A program made the position numbers and the translations under genes. Under the pieces are notes generated by a model, which ran no database searches, was not told the DNA's origin, and saw only the letters and a program-made list of their open reading frames with translations. This document shows positions 13,217-22,700 of a stretch of 64,000 nt of DNA, piece by piece (positions within the stretch are counted from its first letter, which is position 1; every line of letters begins with the position of its first letter). Source of the DNA: Stercorarius parasiticus (lineage: Eukaryota > Chordata > Aves > Charadriiformes > Stercorariidae); assembly GCA_013396915.1 (NCBI GenBank), contig VWZL01004378.1, positions 1 through 64,000 on the forward strand, in the 5' to 3' direction.

Positions 13217-15630
13217 CTCCCCATCGTGCAGGTCATACGCTGCTTGTGTCCTGAGCAGCATTAATATGGGCACTCAGCTGCCATCGGGGAGGGAGATAAT
13301 TGGATGCCCATGCTAGGCTTTCTCACCCAGAACTAATCTAGCCCTTTCTGTACAGCCTCAGATGACCTAATCATGATCTACATTGCCTCTGAAATTGTAA
13401 AGGTGCTCATACGATCACCATGACTGCAGACTCTGAACATATGCCAGACATGAGCGTATTTTTCCTCCTGCCATCTGTACAAGACGAGATAGTGTGTGCT
13501 GCCCTTGTTTAACAAACAGGGAGTGAACATCAAGGGACTGGCAAAAGGCTATAAATGAAATGCGTCAAAGAAGAGGCAGGAGTTGAAAGGAAAGATCTCA
13601 GGGTCTTCACTGTTAAGGTCAGTTTTGCTTTCATCGAGGAGGAGAAAACATGTGCCACAGCAAAGAGGAGAGTTAGAAAGGAGTTATCACTGAGTTAGAA
13701 AGGAGTGATAACTGTACGCGCAACAAAGCCTTCGCTCATTGCCAAGGCTTGCAATGCCTTCAGTGGCAACCATGGCAATCATTCTGAACAAAGTCCAGAT
13801 ACACTAAAACTGAATCAACAACTGAGTTTTCACAAAACTTAGGGGTACCCAGATCTGCAGCTAAGGATGAGCCACACTTTTTGTCTGAACAGCTTTAATA
13901 GTGGCTAATAGATTTACTCCAATAAAAATCTTGCTGGCAAAAAGCCCTTATTTACATAATTTCCTGCAAAGAACAGCTGCAGGGCCCTCCACTCCAGTCA
14001 TGACTTCTCAGTTGTAGTGTTCCTGTACCCAAACAGCCACAAATCTGAAGGCACCTGCCTGGCATTTATGATATGAAGGTGTTTATGGAAGGGGTGTGCC
14101 TCCGGGAAACCAGCACCTCACAAGTGTGACTTGAAAACTGATAGGGTAACCAGGGTCGAGATCCTGCAGTCAGACCCATATTGGTGACCACTGGGATGCA
14201 TTGCAGGATTGGGCTTATATTTATTGATAGCTTTTAATTAGTCTACATAGCTCAATACCACATCTGCTTTCCTATAAACAAGCCACTATTAGCTCAGTGA
14301 GTCAGTTAAAAAGTGTACCATTGTGCCAGATATAGTTTAAAGAGACACTGAAAATATTTGAAACACAGTCCATCTAATTTTAATTATTTTTTTAAAAGGA
14401 AAGCATGAAAAAACCCCATATTTAATCTCCTCCTCCTGAATTCCTCTGCTAATTTCAAAATACATAGTTGCAAAGTTAGGACTGTGTCAAAGACTTGTGT
14501 GTCTCCAGACCAAATCCACTCTGGATTTAAGCTTTCTGATACGTTCTACTGCTCAGCTTTACTCACGTGATAGCTCTGGAAGGACTGTTAGCACTTCTAA
14601 AGCTTGATTACTTACCTGAAGAAGTCAAGTTAATAACATTATTTTCTCAATACTCCAGCCTCCTGGCCTAATGCAGCAAGGCAATATGGTTCTTAGTTTC
14701 TGAGCCAGAGTCTTGCGTATGATGTCTTCAACTTATGGAGAAGATGAGATGTTTCTGATTGGGATCAGAAAACATGCAGGTGAGACCCTCTCTCTCCCCA
14801 TCCACTGAGGGAAGTGAGCAGAGCTCACTTCTTCCCACAATGGACCTGCTCAGAGAAGATCGCATCTGTGCCCTTACACGAACATCTCTTGGGCAAGTTG
14901 AACTCTTCTTTCAGGGCCTTAGGAAGGGACAGCAGACACCTCATGTAGAGGCGTTAGCCTTGGACTGACTCCCGCCCCTAGTTTCCGAAATCCCACTGGG
15001 CTCAGATGTAAGTGAAGCACAGAGCAACTGGGTCAAGCCTTCGCATGAGCAAAGATGAAACCTTGGTGTGTGCAGGTGTATTTAAAGTAAAAAATGAAAG
15101 ACTTGGGGAGCTCATTAGGCTTTTAAGTTCCTCCTAAGTCTTGGTTTTGTCTGATTAAATCCTTTATTGAGTGAAAGCCTCAGTGCCAGGCAGCTATCCT
15201 TCCTGTTTAACCTTGTGTCACTTGTGTCACTTGTAACAACAGAAGGTGAATGAATTAGGTCATTTTTTAAATGTGGACTTTGGCTTTCCAAGCTGACTGC
15301 TCCTTTAAAGCTAAGATGTCCCCCGACACCTCTCCTTGATGCAGCACCTAATAGCTAAGCAGGATGTCTTTCCTCCACCCTCCTCACTTTTTAATATGAG
15401 GCTTACAGCATACCAGCAATTTAAACCTCCGCTCTCCATTGGCAAGTCAGGATGGCTTTGGTGAACAGTCTGTTTCTTCTGATTATTCCTCGCCATTGTG
15501 AGGGATGATGGCTGAGGACCAGCGACTATCCCCTCACAAAGACGTTAATGGTCCAAACATACTCTCCTTGCAGATTACAGCTGAATCACTAATGCAATTT
15601 TGACCTGACTTTGATGCAGCACTCTATTGA
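13217..15630. other. Intergenic, no gene seen
   Basis: Noncoding sequence with only short unrelated frames. It includes a small direct/inverted repeat at 13670-13713 and a tandem CTTGTGTCAC pair near 15213-15234. GC content rises toward the right as the CNTNAP5 promoter approaches. Confidence 0.65.
13670..13713. repeat. Local 15-bp direct repeat with 10-bp inverted repeat
   Basis: GAGTTAGAAAGGAGT occurs at 13670-13684 and again at 13692-13706. Overlapping these copies, AGTTATCACT (13682-13691) is a perfect reverse complement of AGTGATAACT (13704-13713), giving a possible 10-bp stem with a 12-base loop. Confidence 0.85.
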
Positions 15631-16399
15631 TGTGGGGTGACGCCGCAGCAAAGCAACAAGGTTAGATCTGAGCAGTGATTAAGCTGGAGTCCCTGAAAGG
15701 ACGCATACCTCCCCAGTGTGCAGGGAGGCGGATGGGCACAGCGCAAGGTGCCGGTTCAGAGCTCGCTTTTAAACTCAGCTTTCCTGTACCCCCTCTCTGG
15801 AAGATAATCCCGGCCTGTTCAGCTGCTGAGCAGTTGGGTAATCAATCAATCATGAAATCTGGTTTTGTCAAGCATCGCCCTCGCCAGCTGGGAGTGGGTT
15901 GCGGCCCTTGGGTGCAGGTCTGGTCCGGTCCGCAACCCCCGGGGCCACCTTTCTTTTTGGGCTGGGGGGCACTAACGAGAACTCCCTGTAATTCTGCTGA
16001 GACCCCCGGGGCCACCTCGACTCGCTTTTTAGGAGGTCTAGGCAGGGAGGCTCTGGACCAGCAGCGACAGGAGAGCAGATCAAGCATCAGCCCCATCCGA
16101 AGCTCCATCCTCCCTGAGGGTGAGGCTGAGCCCCGGGAGCGGGGCTGGGGCTCATTGGGCTGTGTCGGCACTGTATATGCCAAGACATACATGTATATTT
16201 TACATATGTGTATATAACATATATTTACAAGGAAACAAACAACTGAGCTGGGGGCTCTTTAAAATGTTCCAGCCACAGCTGTACCCAAAGGAGGGGGAAA
16301 GGAAAAAAAAAACAAAGAGGGAAAAAAAAAAAAAGGAAGATTTTAAATTTTTTTTTCCTCCAGGCATCTGATTTACTCCGTGACTCTGATGCTTATCAA
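15631..16399 (+). other. GC-rich distal upstream region of CNTNAP5
   Basis: GC-enriched sequence leading into the CpG island. A 16-base unit, ACCCCCGGGGCCACCT, is present twice, at 15935-15950 and 16002-16017. Long frames here (180 codons at 15675-16217 plus strand, 116 codons at 15842-16192 minus strand) are low in stops because of base composition and have no domain. A purine-rich then T-rich tract closes the region at 16291-16359. Confidence 0.55.
16291..16359. repeat. Poly-purine (A/G) tract followed by T-run
   Basis: About 50 bases of G/A-only or nearly G/A-only sequence with two long A runs, then a run of ten or more T. It sits about 140 bases upstream of the TATA-like box and may exclude nucleosomes, which is inference. 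Confidence 0.8.
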
Positions 16400-16428
16400 C
16401 AACGCGTGAAGATTGCAATAAGGATCCT

Positions 16429-16502
16429 CCCTGGAAGGCGAGGAGGAGTGACTTCCAGGGGGCTGGGAGGAGGTGGAGTGCAGGCGGCTCTCGCCTATAA
16501 GG
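16429..16502 (+). promoter_or_regulatory. Putative CNTNAP5 core/proximal promoter (TATA-like box, inverted repeat)
   Basis: CTATAAGG at 16495-16502 resembles a TATA box and would place transcription start roughly 25-35 bases downstream, near 16525. About 280 bases of 5' leader would then precede the ATG. Upstream, CCCTGGAAG (16429-16437) and CTTCCAGGG (16452-16460) form a perfect 9-bp inverted repeat with a 14-base spacer, a possible dimeric-factor site. The sequence between is G-rich. The start site is inferred from position only; CpG-island genes often also use dispersed starts. Confidence 0.45.
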
Positions 16503-16689
16503 AGGTGCCCGGCGCGCGGCTGCCGCTTCCCCGCCGCCGCTCGCAAGGTGAATTTCCGCGGCGGCAGCCGGGGAACCGGGCTCGGCTCAGGCGCTGCCGC
16601 CGGCGTTTGGAGCGGCTCCTCCAAGGGCCGCGGAGGAGGGTCCCTCGGTCGCCCCCGGCTCCGGCTCCCCCATCCCCCGGAGTGCCTGG

Positions 16690-16803
16690 ATGCTGGATGG
16701 AGTAAATGAGCGGAGGAAGAGGGAGCGCACAGAGGCTGAGAGGCGCCGGGAGAGCGGGACCGGGGGAGACGGGCGGGCGGCTGGCTTTCCCCTGCGGGGC
16801 TGA
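16690..16803 (+). other. Upstream ORF in CNTNAP5 5' leader, ending 2 nt before the main ATG
   Basis: An ATG at 16690 opens a 37-codon frame, rich in Arg and Glu, that stops at TGA 16801-16803, only two bases before the CNTNAP5 ATG at 16806. Its start context is weak (T at -3, C at +4), whereas the main ATG has A at -3 and G at +4. Two further upstream ATGs lie in a different frame: 16697 gives a two-codon ORF, and 16706 opens a frame overlapping the whole coding exon out of register. If the leader is transcribed as inferred, initiation at the main ATG would rely on leaky scanning. No conservation evidence is available here. Confidence 0.5.
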
Positions 16804-16805
16804 AC

Positions 16806-16881
16806 ATGGATTCCCGAGCACTCGGGGGCTTCACTCTGCTGCTCTTCGGTTTTTGGCACCTGGGATTAACGGCAACGAATT
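16806..16881 (+). CDS. CNTNAP5: CNTNAP5 (contactin-associated protein-like 5), first coding exon
   Basis: The exon encodes Met plus 24 residues and the first base of a split codon. It reads as a signal peptide: MDSRAL n-region, a hydrophobic core TLLLFGFW, then HLGLTATN. As I recall human CNTNAP5, its N-terminus begins MDS and contains GLWHLGLTATN followed by Tyr; here GFWHLGLTATN differs at one residue, and the trailing T fits a TAY Tyr codon completed by exon 2. The start is chosen for strong Kozak context (A at -3, G at +4) and homology. The full protein in other vertebrates is about 1300 residues: a type I neuronal membrane protein of the neurexin superfamily with discoidin, laminin G, EGF-like and fibrinogen-like domains, used in cell adhesion. 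Only this exon is in the window; further exons lie beyond 64000. CNTNAP5 has several paralogous copies in some vertebrates, so the exact copy is not resolved. Confidence 0.87.
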
Positions 16882-16887
16882 GTGAGT
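16882..16887 (+). other. 5' splice donor of CNTNAP5 intron 1
   Basis: GTGAGT immediately follows AAT-T, a strong match to the vertebrate donor consensus. It gives a phase 1 intron after the signal-peptide exon. The same frame reaches a stop shortly beyond the donor (TAA at 16887-16889), so splicing is needed for a longer product. Confidence 0.85.
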
Positions 16888-17145
16888 AACGGGAGCTCAC
16901 GGAGTTGCCTGGGGTTGGGGNACCTCTAAGAAAGTTAGCCCGGCACCGGTTTGCTAATGGAGCTTAGAAATGCAAAGTTGCGGCCAGGTGGAGGAATTTG
17001 CTCGCCGCCGTCCTGCCGGTGTGGCCCTGGAAGTGAACGGGAGTCGCTGGAGCCTGCAACGAGCCTCTGGCTGGTTTTCCCTCACGGTTTTCTGTCCTTC
17101 TGGTGGCCGCGGTTTTTTTTTTTTTGCGGCCCCGGTCCCTTCGGC

Positions 17146-17185
17146 NNNNNNNNNNNNNNNNNNNNNNNNNNNNNNNNNNNNNNNN
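17146..17185. other. Assembly gap (40 N) in the CpG island
   Basis: Forty consecutive N directly downstream of a 13-base T-run and GC-rich sequence. Length is not necessarily the true gap size. Single undetermined bases also occur at 16921 and 17481. Confidence 1.
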
Positions 17186-17515
17186 GCTGCCGGGCTGGAA
17201 GGGGTCGGTCCTTCCCGCATGAGTCGGGGGGTGCCGGGATTTTGCGGGCGCAGCCTCGCCCCATCCAGCCCGGCGGAGCAGTGCTGGTGGCACCGGGGAC
17301 CTTCCCCCGCCCCGGCCCCGGGGGCGCCGTCGGTTCCCGCGGGCGCGGCTGGGTCCCGGGGCGCGCTCGCCGTCCCCGCCCGCAGCATCCCGGGTGGGAA
17401 ATGGCTGTTCGCTCCCTCCTCCTCGGGAGATGCCCCCTGGGAGTTTCCCCACGTATTGCTGCTGGCCTTACGGGCGGCGCNCGGGACGGGCGGAGGCCCC
17501 GGCGGGGCGCGGCGG

Positions 17516-17530
17516 GCGCTAGGGGGCGCT
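17516..17530 (+). promoter_or_regulatory. Candidate CTCF binding site
   Basis: GCGCTAGGGGGCGCT matches the core CTCF consensus (CCAC/GC/TAGG/AG/TGGCG/AC/G) at all but the first and third of its 15 positions. It lies about 650 bases inside intron 1 within the CpG island. CTCF sites near promoters commonly anchor chromatin loops. The match is by eye, with no binding data. Confidence 0.4.
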
Positions 17531-19724
17531 GTTGCCCCGCCGGCGGCGCAGGGCCCTGGCCCTGTCCCTGCGCGGTCGCGTCCCGTCCCGTCCCGAGGCC
17601 GGGGTGCGCGGCCAGCGCCGCCTCGCCCTCCCTGCCCCATCGCTAATTGCTCCCAAACGAGCTACCGCGCTGAAGGCGGGGAACTTTTTTTCTTTTTTCT
17701 TTTTTTTTATCCCTTTTTTAATTTTCACTCAATTAAATTACGGTTAATATGTTTTAATAATGTTCGCGAATACTAAATGGCAGGCGATTTAAGGCTGAGG
17801 CTTGCCATTACTGATGCAGTCATAAAGTTAATTCCTAACACTTAAAAAGAAACTCTGCATTAATGAGTTTTACTATTTCACGGGTGACAGTTTAATTTCC
17901 CAGTGCCAATAAACATTTCCATTGAATACACACTGCTTCCTAAATATTTAGGAGTCAATCTTTTTAAAGCGTAATGATCAATGGTTTTATTATACTATAC
18001 AGATTTTACTTATTCATTGGGCAATGAATTAGCATGGAATCAGCTGTAAGTGCTTTCCCAGGAGCTGAGCGAAGGAGCCTGTGAATCTGTAATAGCTACA
18101 AGTTCCCTAGAAACCTCGTTAGATCCGCATGTGAAGGTATCTGTGTGCGTGTGTGGACCTCAGTAATTGCATCCAGTATGAAAATTCATCACCTTCTTAA
18201 ATAAATCATCTCTGTATGTGGGAGTTGAGGGAAGCGGTGCTCCCTTCTTCAGTTTTGGGCTGAGAAAGATTATATATGGGCAAAAATATTGAATGTTATG
18301 TGCCTGTAAGTAGTATCCTGAAGTATATTTAAATAGCTATACAAAAGTGCCATTGCTTTTAAGGATTACTGAGCTCATGGGTACCCAGTAAACTTTCCAA
18401 AAAGAGAAGTTACCAAATCCTGCAAATGGGAAGCTTCAGCGCAGGCCGCTGTCAGAGCAGAGGTCCTTCTATTTGAAAGCCAAAGTGCAAATGGAAAAGC
18501 ATTACTTCTGTGTCTTCCTCAATTGGAACAGTTTGGACATAAGAATCGCATTCAGATGCCTATGCTGGTATATTTACAATGGCTTCAACAAGCTTCTTTC
18601 TGACAGGTTTTGCAAACAAGAACGGACCTGGGGACAATACTTACAGTGGAAAAGGAGTATGGTTCCGGGAGGAAGAATGCAACTTATTTAGTTTTCTTCC
18701 TAATATCTAACATGACGTGAATCTAATTTGTTTTTTTCTTTTTCCTTGCTTCTAAATTAGGAACATCTTAAAAATGATTCTCCTCCCATTATTTAGTATC
18801 TGTAATGTAAAAATCCTGAGTAAGTCAAAATCTTCCCCACCACTGAGAGATTTGATTGCAATTTCCTCTTTGGTAATAGTTTTTAATTAAACAAAAAATT
18901 GCTAAAGAAACTGCTTTGAAACACAGCTACAGGCTAGGGGTCAGTAGACATCATTAGAAAGACCAAAATTACCAAATGTTAATAAAACATAAGAAATTCC
19001 TCCCACTTTGCTTTTTGCAATAATTTACTGCATTAGGTAAATAGAGTGGCAATAGGATTTCTCCCCAGGATGCTAATTACTAGAAAATGAATAAATAGCC
19101 GTGTATGTTACATTGGCAAGGAGTTGCATACGATATCTGGGGAAACTGAAACTTCTGCATTCATCAGGTAGACAAGGAGACACAAGGCCTTGCCTGTGAT
19201 ATAACAAATTAGTTGCCCTTTAGCAGCATATTCTGTGATCTGGAAACCTTAGTAGCTTTGGTAAGTCTAGATTTCCAGTTGTTGAATACAATTTTCTTTC
19301 CTTTCTTTTTCCTTTTTAAAGTTAGAGGAAGGGGGAAATAGTGAAAATATGAAAAGAGAAATTAATTTATGTCTTTCCCCAACCACTTTGAGGGAGCAGT
19401 TCAGGGCTAGTCTGCAGCTGTAGAAAAGAATTGCTGGAGCTTTTCCGGTGAGTGGTCCTCCAGCTGGTTTGGTGTCATGTATCTTAGAAATTTTTCCTAT
19501 TGTTACTTTACACATTTTGTCCCCCACCTTCTTATTTATATCTTTCTTGACTGACTTTTCCCACATGGCCAGAAGGATGTGGTCGATGAAAACACCTCCT
19601 GGAGAAGTGGCAACTTCTAACTCCCGTTGCAAGAAGTTATTCTCAGAAGTGACTACACGTTTCTGCTCCTGAACACAGACTCCTCTTCCTACCACAGAAT
19701 CCCTAGCATTTATTATCCCAGTTC

Positions 19725-19766
19725 ATTAGCCCGATCGTGAGATTTATTACCCGATCATGAGACTTT
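19725..19766. repeat. 21-bp tandem duplication
   Basis: Two adjacent units (19725-19745 and 19746-19766), each containing CCCGATC and TGAGA, align with one substitution and two single-base indels. Probably a replication-slippage duplication that has since diverged slightly. Confidence 0.75.
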
Positions 19767-22700
19767 CAAACCTTTCACTTAAACTGCTCATGACTGCCAG
19801 TCAAAGCTGTGGAGATTCCATGTGTGGTAGAAGCAGATCTCTTATTGAACTTCTTATTGAAATACATGGTCAATGTATGGTCCACTACTCTGCAGTAGAT
19901 TTAGATGTGGCCTTACAGTAGACTGTATTTAATAACGGTATTCAGTTAAAAGGTAGGTAGTGTGTGTCTGTATTTCTATTTATTTTCAAATAGGAAAGAA
20001 TGATCTTTTTGGATTTGAAGAAAACATACATTTTCTTGGAGAAGGAGACTTTTTTTTAGGCAACAGTAGTGTTGACTGATTTTGGTCTTCCTTTACAGTG
20101 ATCTAAATTGATAGTAACTGTGCAGGAGTCAGACAAGTGTAAGTGAAAACTTTACAGGAGAAAATTTGACTGTGGATACTTGAGGCCATCAAGATCAGTA
20201 GGGATATTTGGGACTTGTAACAGCATGAATGAGACCTGTCGGGTCAACAGTGGCAAAGGCAAGAGGTCTGTTAAACAGTGACCTTTCTACCCATGTGGTC
20301 AGAAATGCTAAGTTTTTAAAAGATCTGCTGGAATAGGCAGAATATTGATCTGATCTCAGGCTGCAGCTCATTTGCTTGCAGGCTGAGTAAAGTGGATCAG
20401 ACACACATCTCTGTCTTTTCCTCTGGCTCCAGTACTTAAATATTCTTTACAAGAGACTAGTCTTCAGGCATGATTTCCTCCTTTTAGCCCCATACAGGGA
20501 GAAAAACATATGCCTTCAGATGCAACAATGAAGAAACGGTACAGATTAATGAGATTTCCTGAGAGAAAGGCTGTGAATGAGATTCCTGCCACAGCAAAGT
20601 CCAAGGGACCCACTGCTGATCAGTGTCTCTCTTGCACTGCTGTCATTATCTAGCATTCAATCAGTTTGACTCAACTAGCACTCCTTGGCTTTGAACTAGT
20701 CTTAAAGATGGTCTTTCCATGGACTACAATGGTCTTTGGATGCTGCATCCACTAGGCAGATGGCATTGCCAGTCCACAGGAATCTATCCAGGGTTATTAT
20801 CATTGCGGTATTAAATACTTTGTCTGCTTGGACAATTTTTTTTTCTTTTTTTGCTCTTAATGTCATGCAAATGCAGCAGGATTTTTCATATAAATGAACA
20901 GCGAGACCAAATTGTTTTCAAATGTGCTTGGTACATTTGTACAAAGTATAGGCTTCAAGTGGAAAATACGGTGACTCTGGGTAGAAGAACACACTAGTGA
21001 AGCTCTCCCGGCACATGGCAAGTACAGGCTTCCGCCAGCACCCCAGTGAGCGTGGGACTGGTGAATGGTTTTAATCACTATAGTCATTCTTGTACCAATG
21101 GGGAACTTAAGCAGTGTATGATAAGCAAGCCTGGAGATAGATTCTCACGTTGATTATACATTCAAGTATCTAAAATAAGTCCTTTGGGGTCATATGGTGC
21201 AATCATGACCTGTGCTTTGTTGTTAAATCAGATTCATATTTGTCTTGCTATATATAATATTTTCTAAATCCATGGATTCCTCTTCCCCTCCTTCCCCTTT
21301 CTCTGCTGCTATTTGAAGGCAGTGGAGTTCGGATAGCTGAATACTGAGATGAATAAGAATCCAAAGGCAGTGGGAGTGTGGGATGGCATTTATTTATTTT
21401 TAGCCCCCAAAATGCGTTTTCTATGGATGTGACAGGTTTCAGCTCACTTGGCAGACTTGAATTACTGTCTTACACACCCCCCCACCCCCCGCCTCGAAAG
21501 AGATGAAAATGGGAGAAACACGGAGTTGCAGGTGTATCTGTCAGCATCACACATGACAGAGGCTCTCTATATGCATCTGCTCGGCCTTAGCCTGACAGCC
21601 TCTGCAGTCCCACCAAGTGTTCAAGGGAGTGGGCTGTCTACATAGGGCACCAGGTAACCTGCTGTGCTTTTTATAAAACAATAAAGGACTCTGCTGGGTT
21701 TTTCCACCCCCAAAATTGGGGGAAAGATATTCTGGCCCTGTAGCATCCATTTTTTCAGACTGCTGCTGTCTCACTGATACAAAGGCCGCAATTGCATCAG
21801 GTCTGTAGGACGTGGTTCTTGCTGGACACACTTCTTCTGGGTTTACGCAGAAAAGAAAAGAAGGGTGCAAAAGAGAAAAGAACTGGTAGGTCTGCGTGAA
21901 CGTTTTCTTTCTGCTGTCAGTAAAGTCTAAGAGACATGGACTGTTTTTTCATTCTAAACCTAACTCCCTCTACTCAAACTGAGAAAGATGGGAAGAGAAC
22001 AGTGTAATACTGATGTAATAAAGGTTTAAAATTACAGGCAATTCTTGGAGGCTTTGAATGCATCACTTGGTAAAGATGGAAGCATCAGTAGACCCATTAG
22101 CGTGTCTCTGTAGAGTCAGAGGAAAACAAGAATTTTTTTGCACACAGTGCTTGACTGATATCATTGATAATTAATTTCCTTGTATTAATCTTGTCTCTGA
22201 ATTTTCTAATTGCCCTAGGCAGATTCTTGTGGGCTGATAATGCCATCTGTTCACTGGATCAGTGCAACTGATGATGTTTTAAATGATGAAAATAATGCAA
22301 TATAGAATCTAGAGGAAAAAAAGAGATGCCAAAACACTGATTTATTTATTTTTAATCATCCACTCTGTTAAACAGTTAAAAAAAAAAATCGGTAGTTCAT
22401 AATGTGGTGATCTAACAGCCCTTCTGCATAGATATGCAGAAAATATTTTGGATTTTAGCTGGTATTTGCTCCAAAAATAAAGGAAAGTAACTTAGTAAAA
22501 GAGAGAGCATGAGGCCATTTGTAAATGTCATGAAGGATCTGGCATGATCTGTATTCCAGGAGAGGAAATCCCATTCTTCTGACTGTTTTGCCTCTGCATG
22601 ATACTAGCTCTTTCTCTACATTCCTACAAACATATGCTAGAACTCAGATAATTTGGTCTGTTTCCTATAGAAGTTTGTGCTCAGAGATTATCAACACAGG

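Larger units (their letters stand above)
16400..17660. other. CpG island over CNTNAP5 promoter, exon 1 and start of intron 1
   Basis: Abrupt change to GC- and CpG-dense sequence in an otherwise AT-rich, CpG-poor window, ending where AT-rich sequence resumes after about 17660. It spans the TATA-like box, 5' leader, first coding exon and 5' splice site, as expected of a developmentally regulated neuronal gene. Two single Ns (16921, 17481) and a 40-base N run (17146-17185) show the assembly had trouble here, as is usual for GC-rich avian promoters. Long frames crossing it (for example 16951-17646 and 16970-17776 plus strand, 16954-17640 minus strand) run through the gap and are artefacts of GC content. 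Confidence 0.9.

Noticed and set aside
15675..16217. 180-codon plus-strand ORF upstream of CNTNAP5
   Set aside because: Lies in GC-rich promoter-proximal DNA where stops are scarce. Translation is Pro/Gly/Arg-rich without a domain and ends in the TATATA-rich stretch.
16373..16900. 175-codon minus-strand ORF opposite exon 1
   Set aside because: Shadow of GC-rich leader and exon; no similarity recognised and no minus-strand promoter evidence.
16951..17776. Long ORFs on both strands through the CpG island
   Set aside because: They cross the 40-N gap and single Ns, and owe their length to CpG/GC composition. They lie in intron 1.
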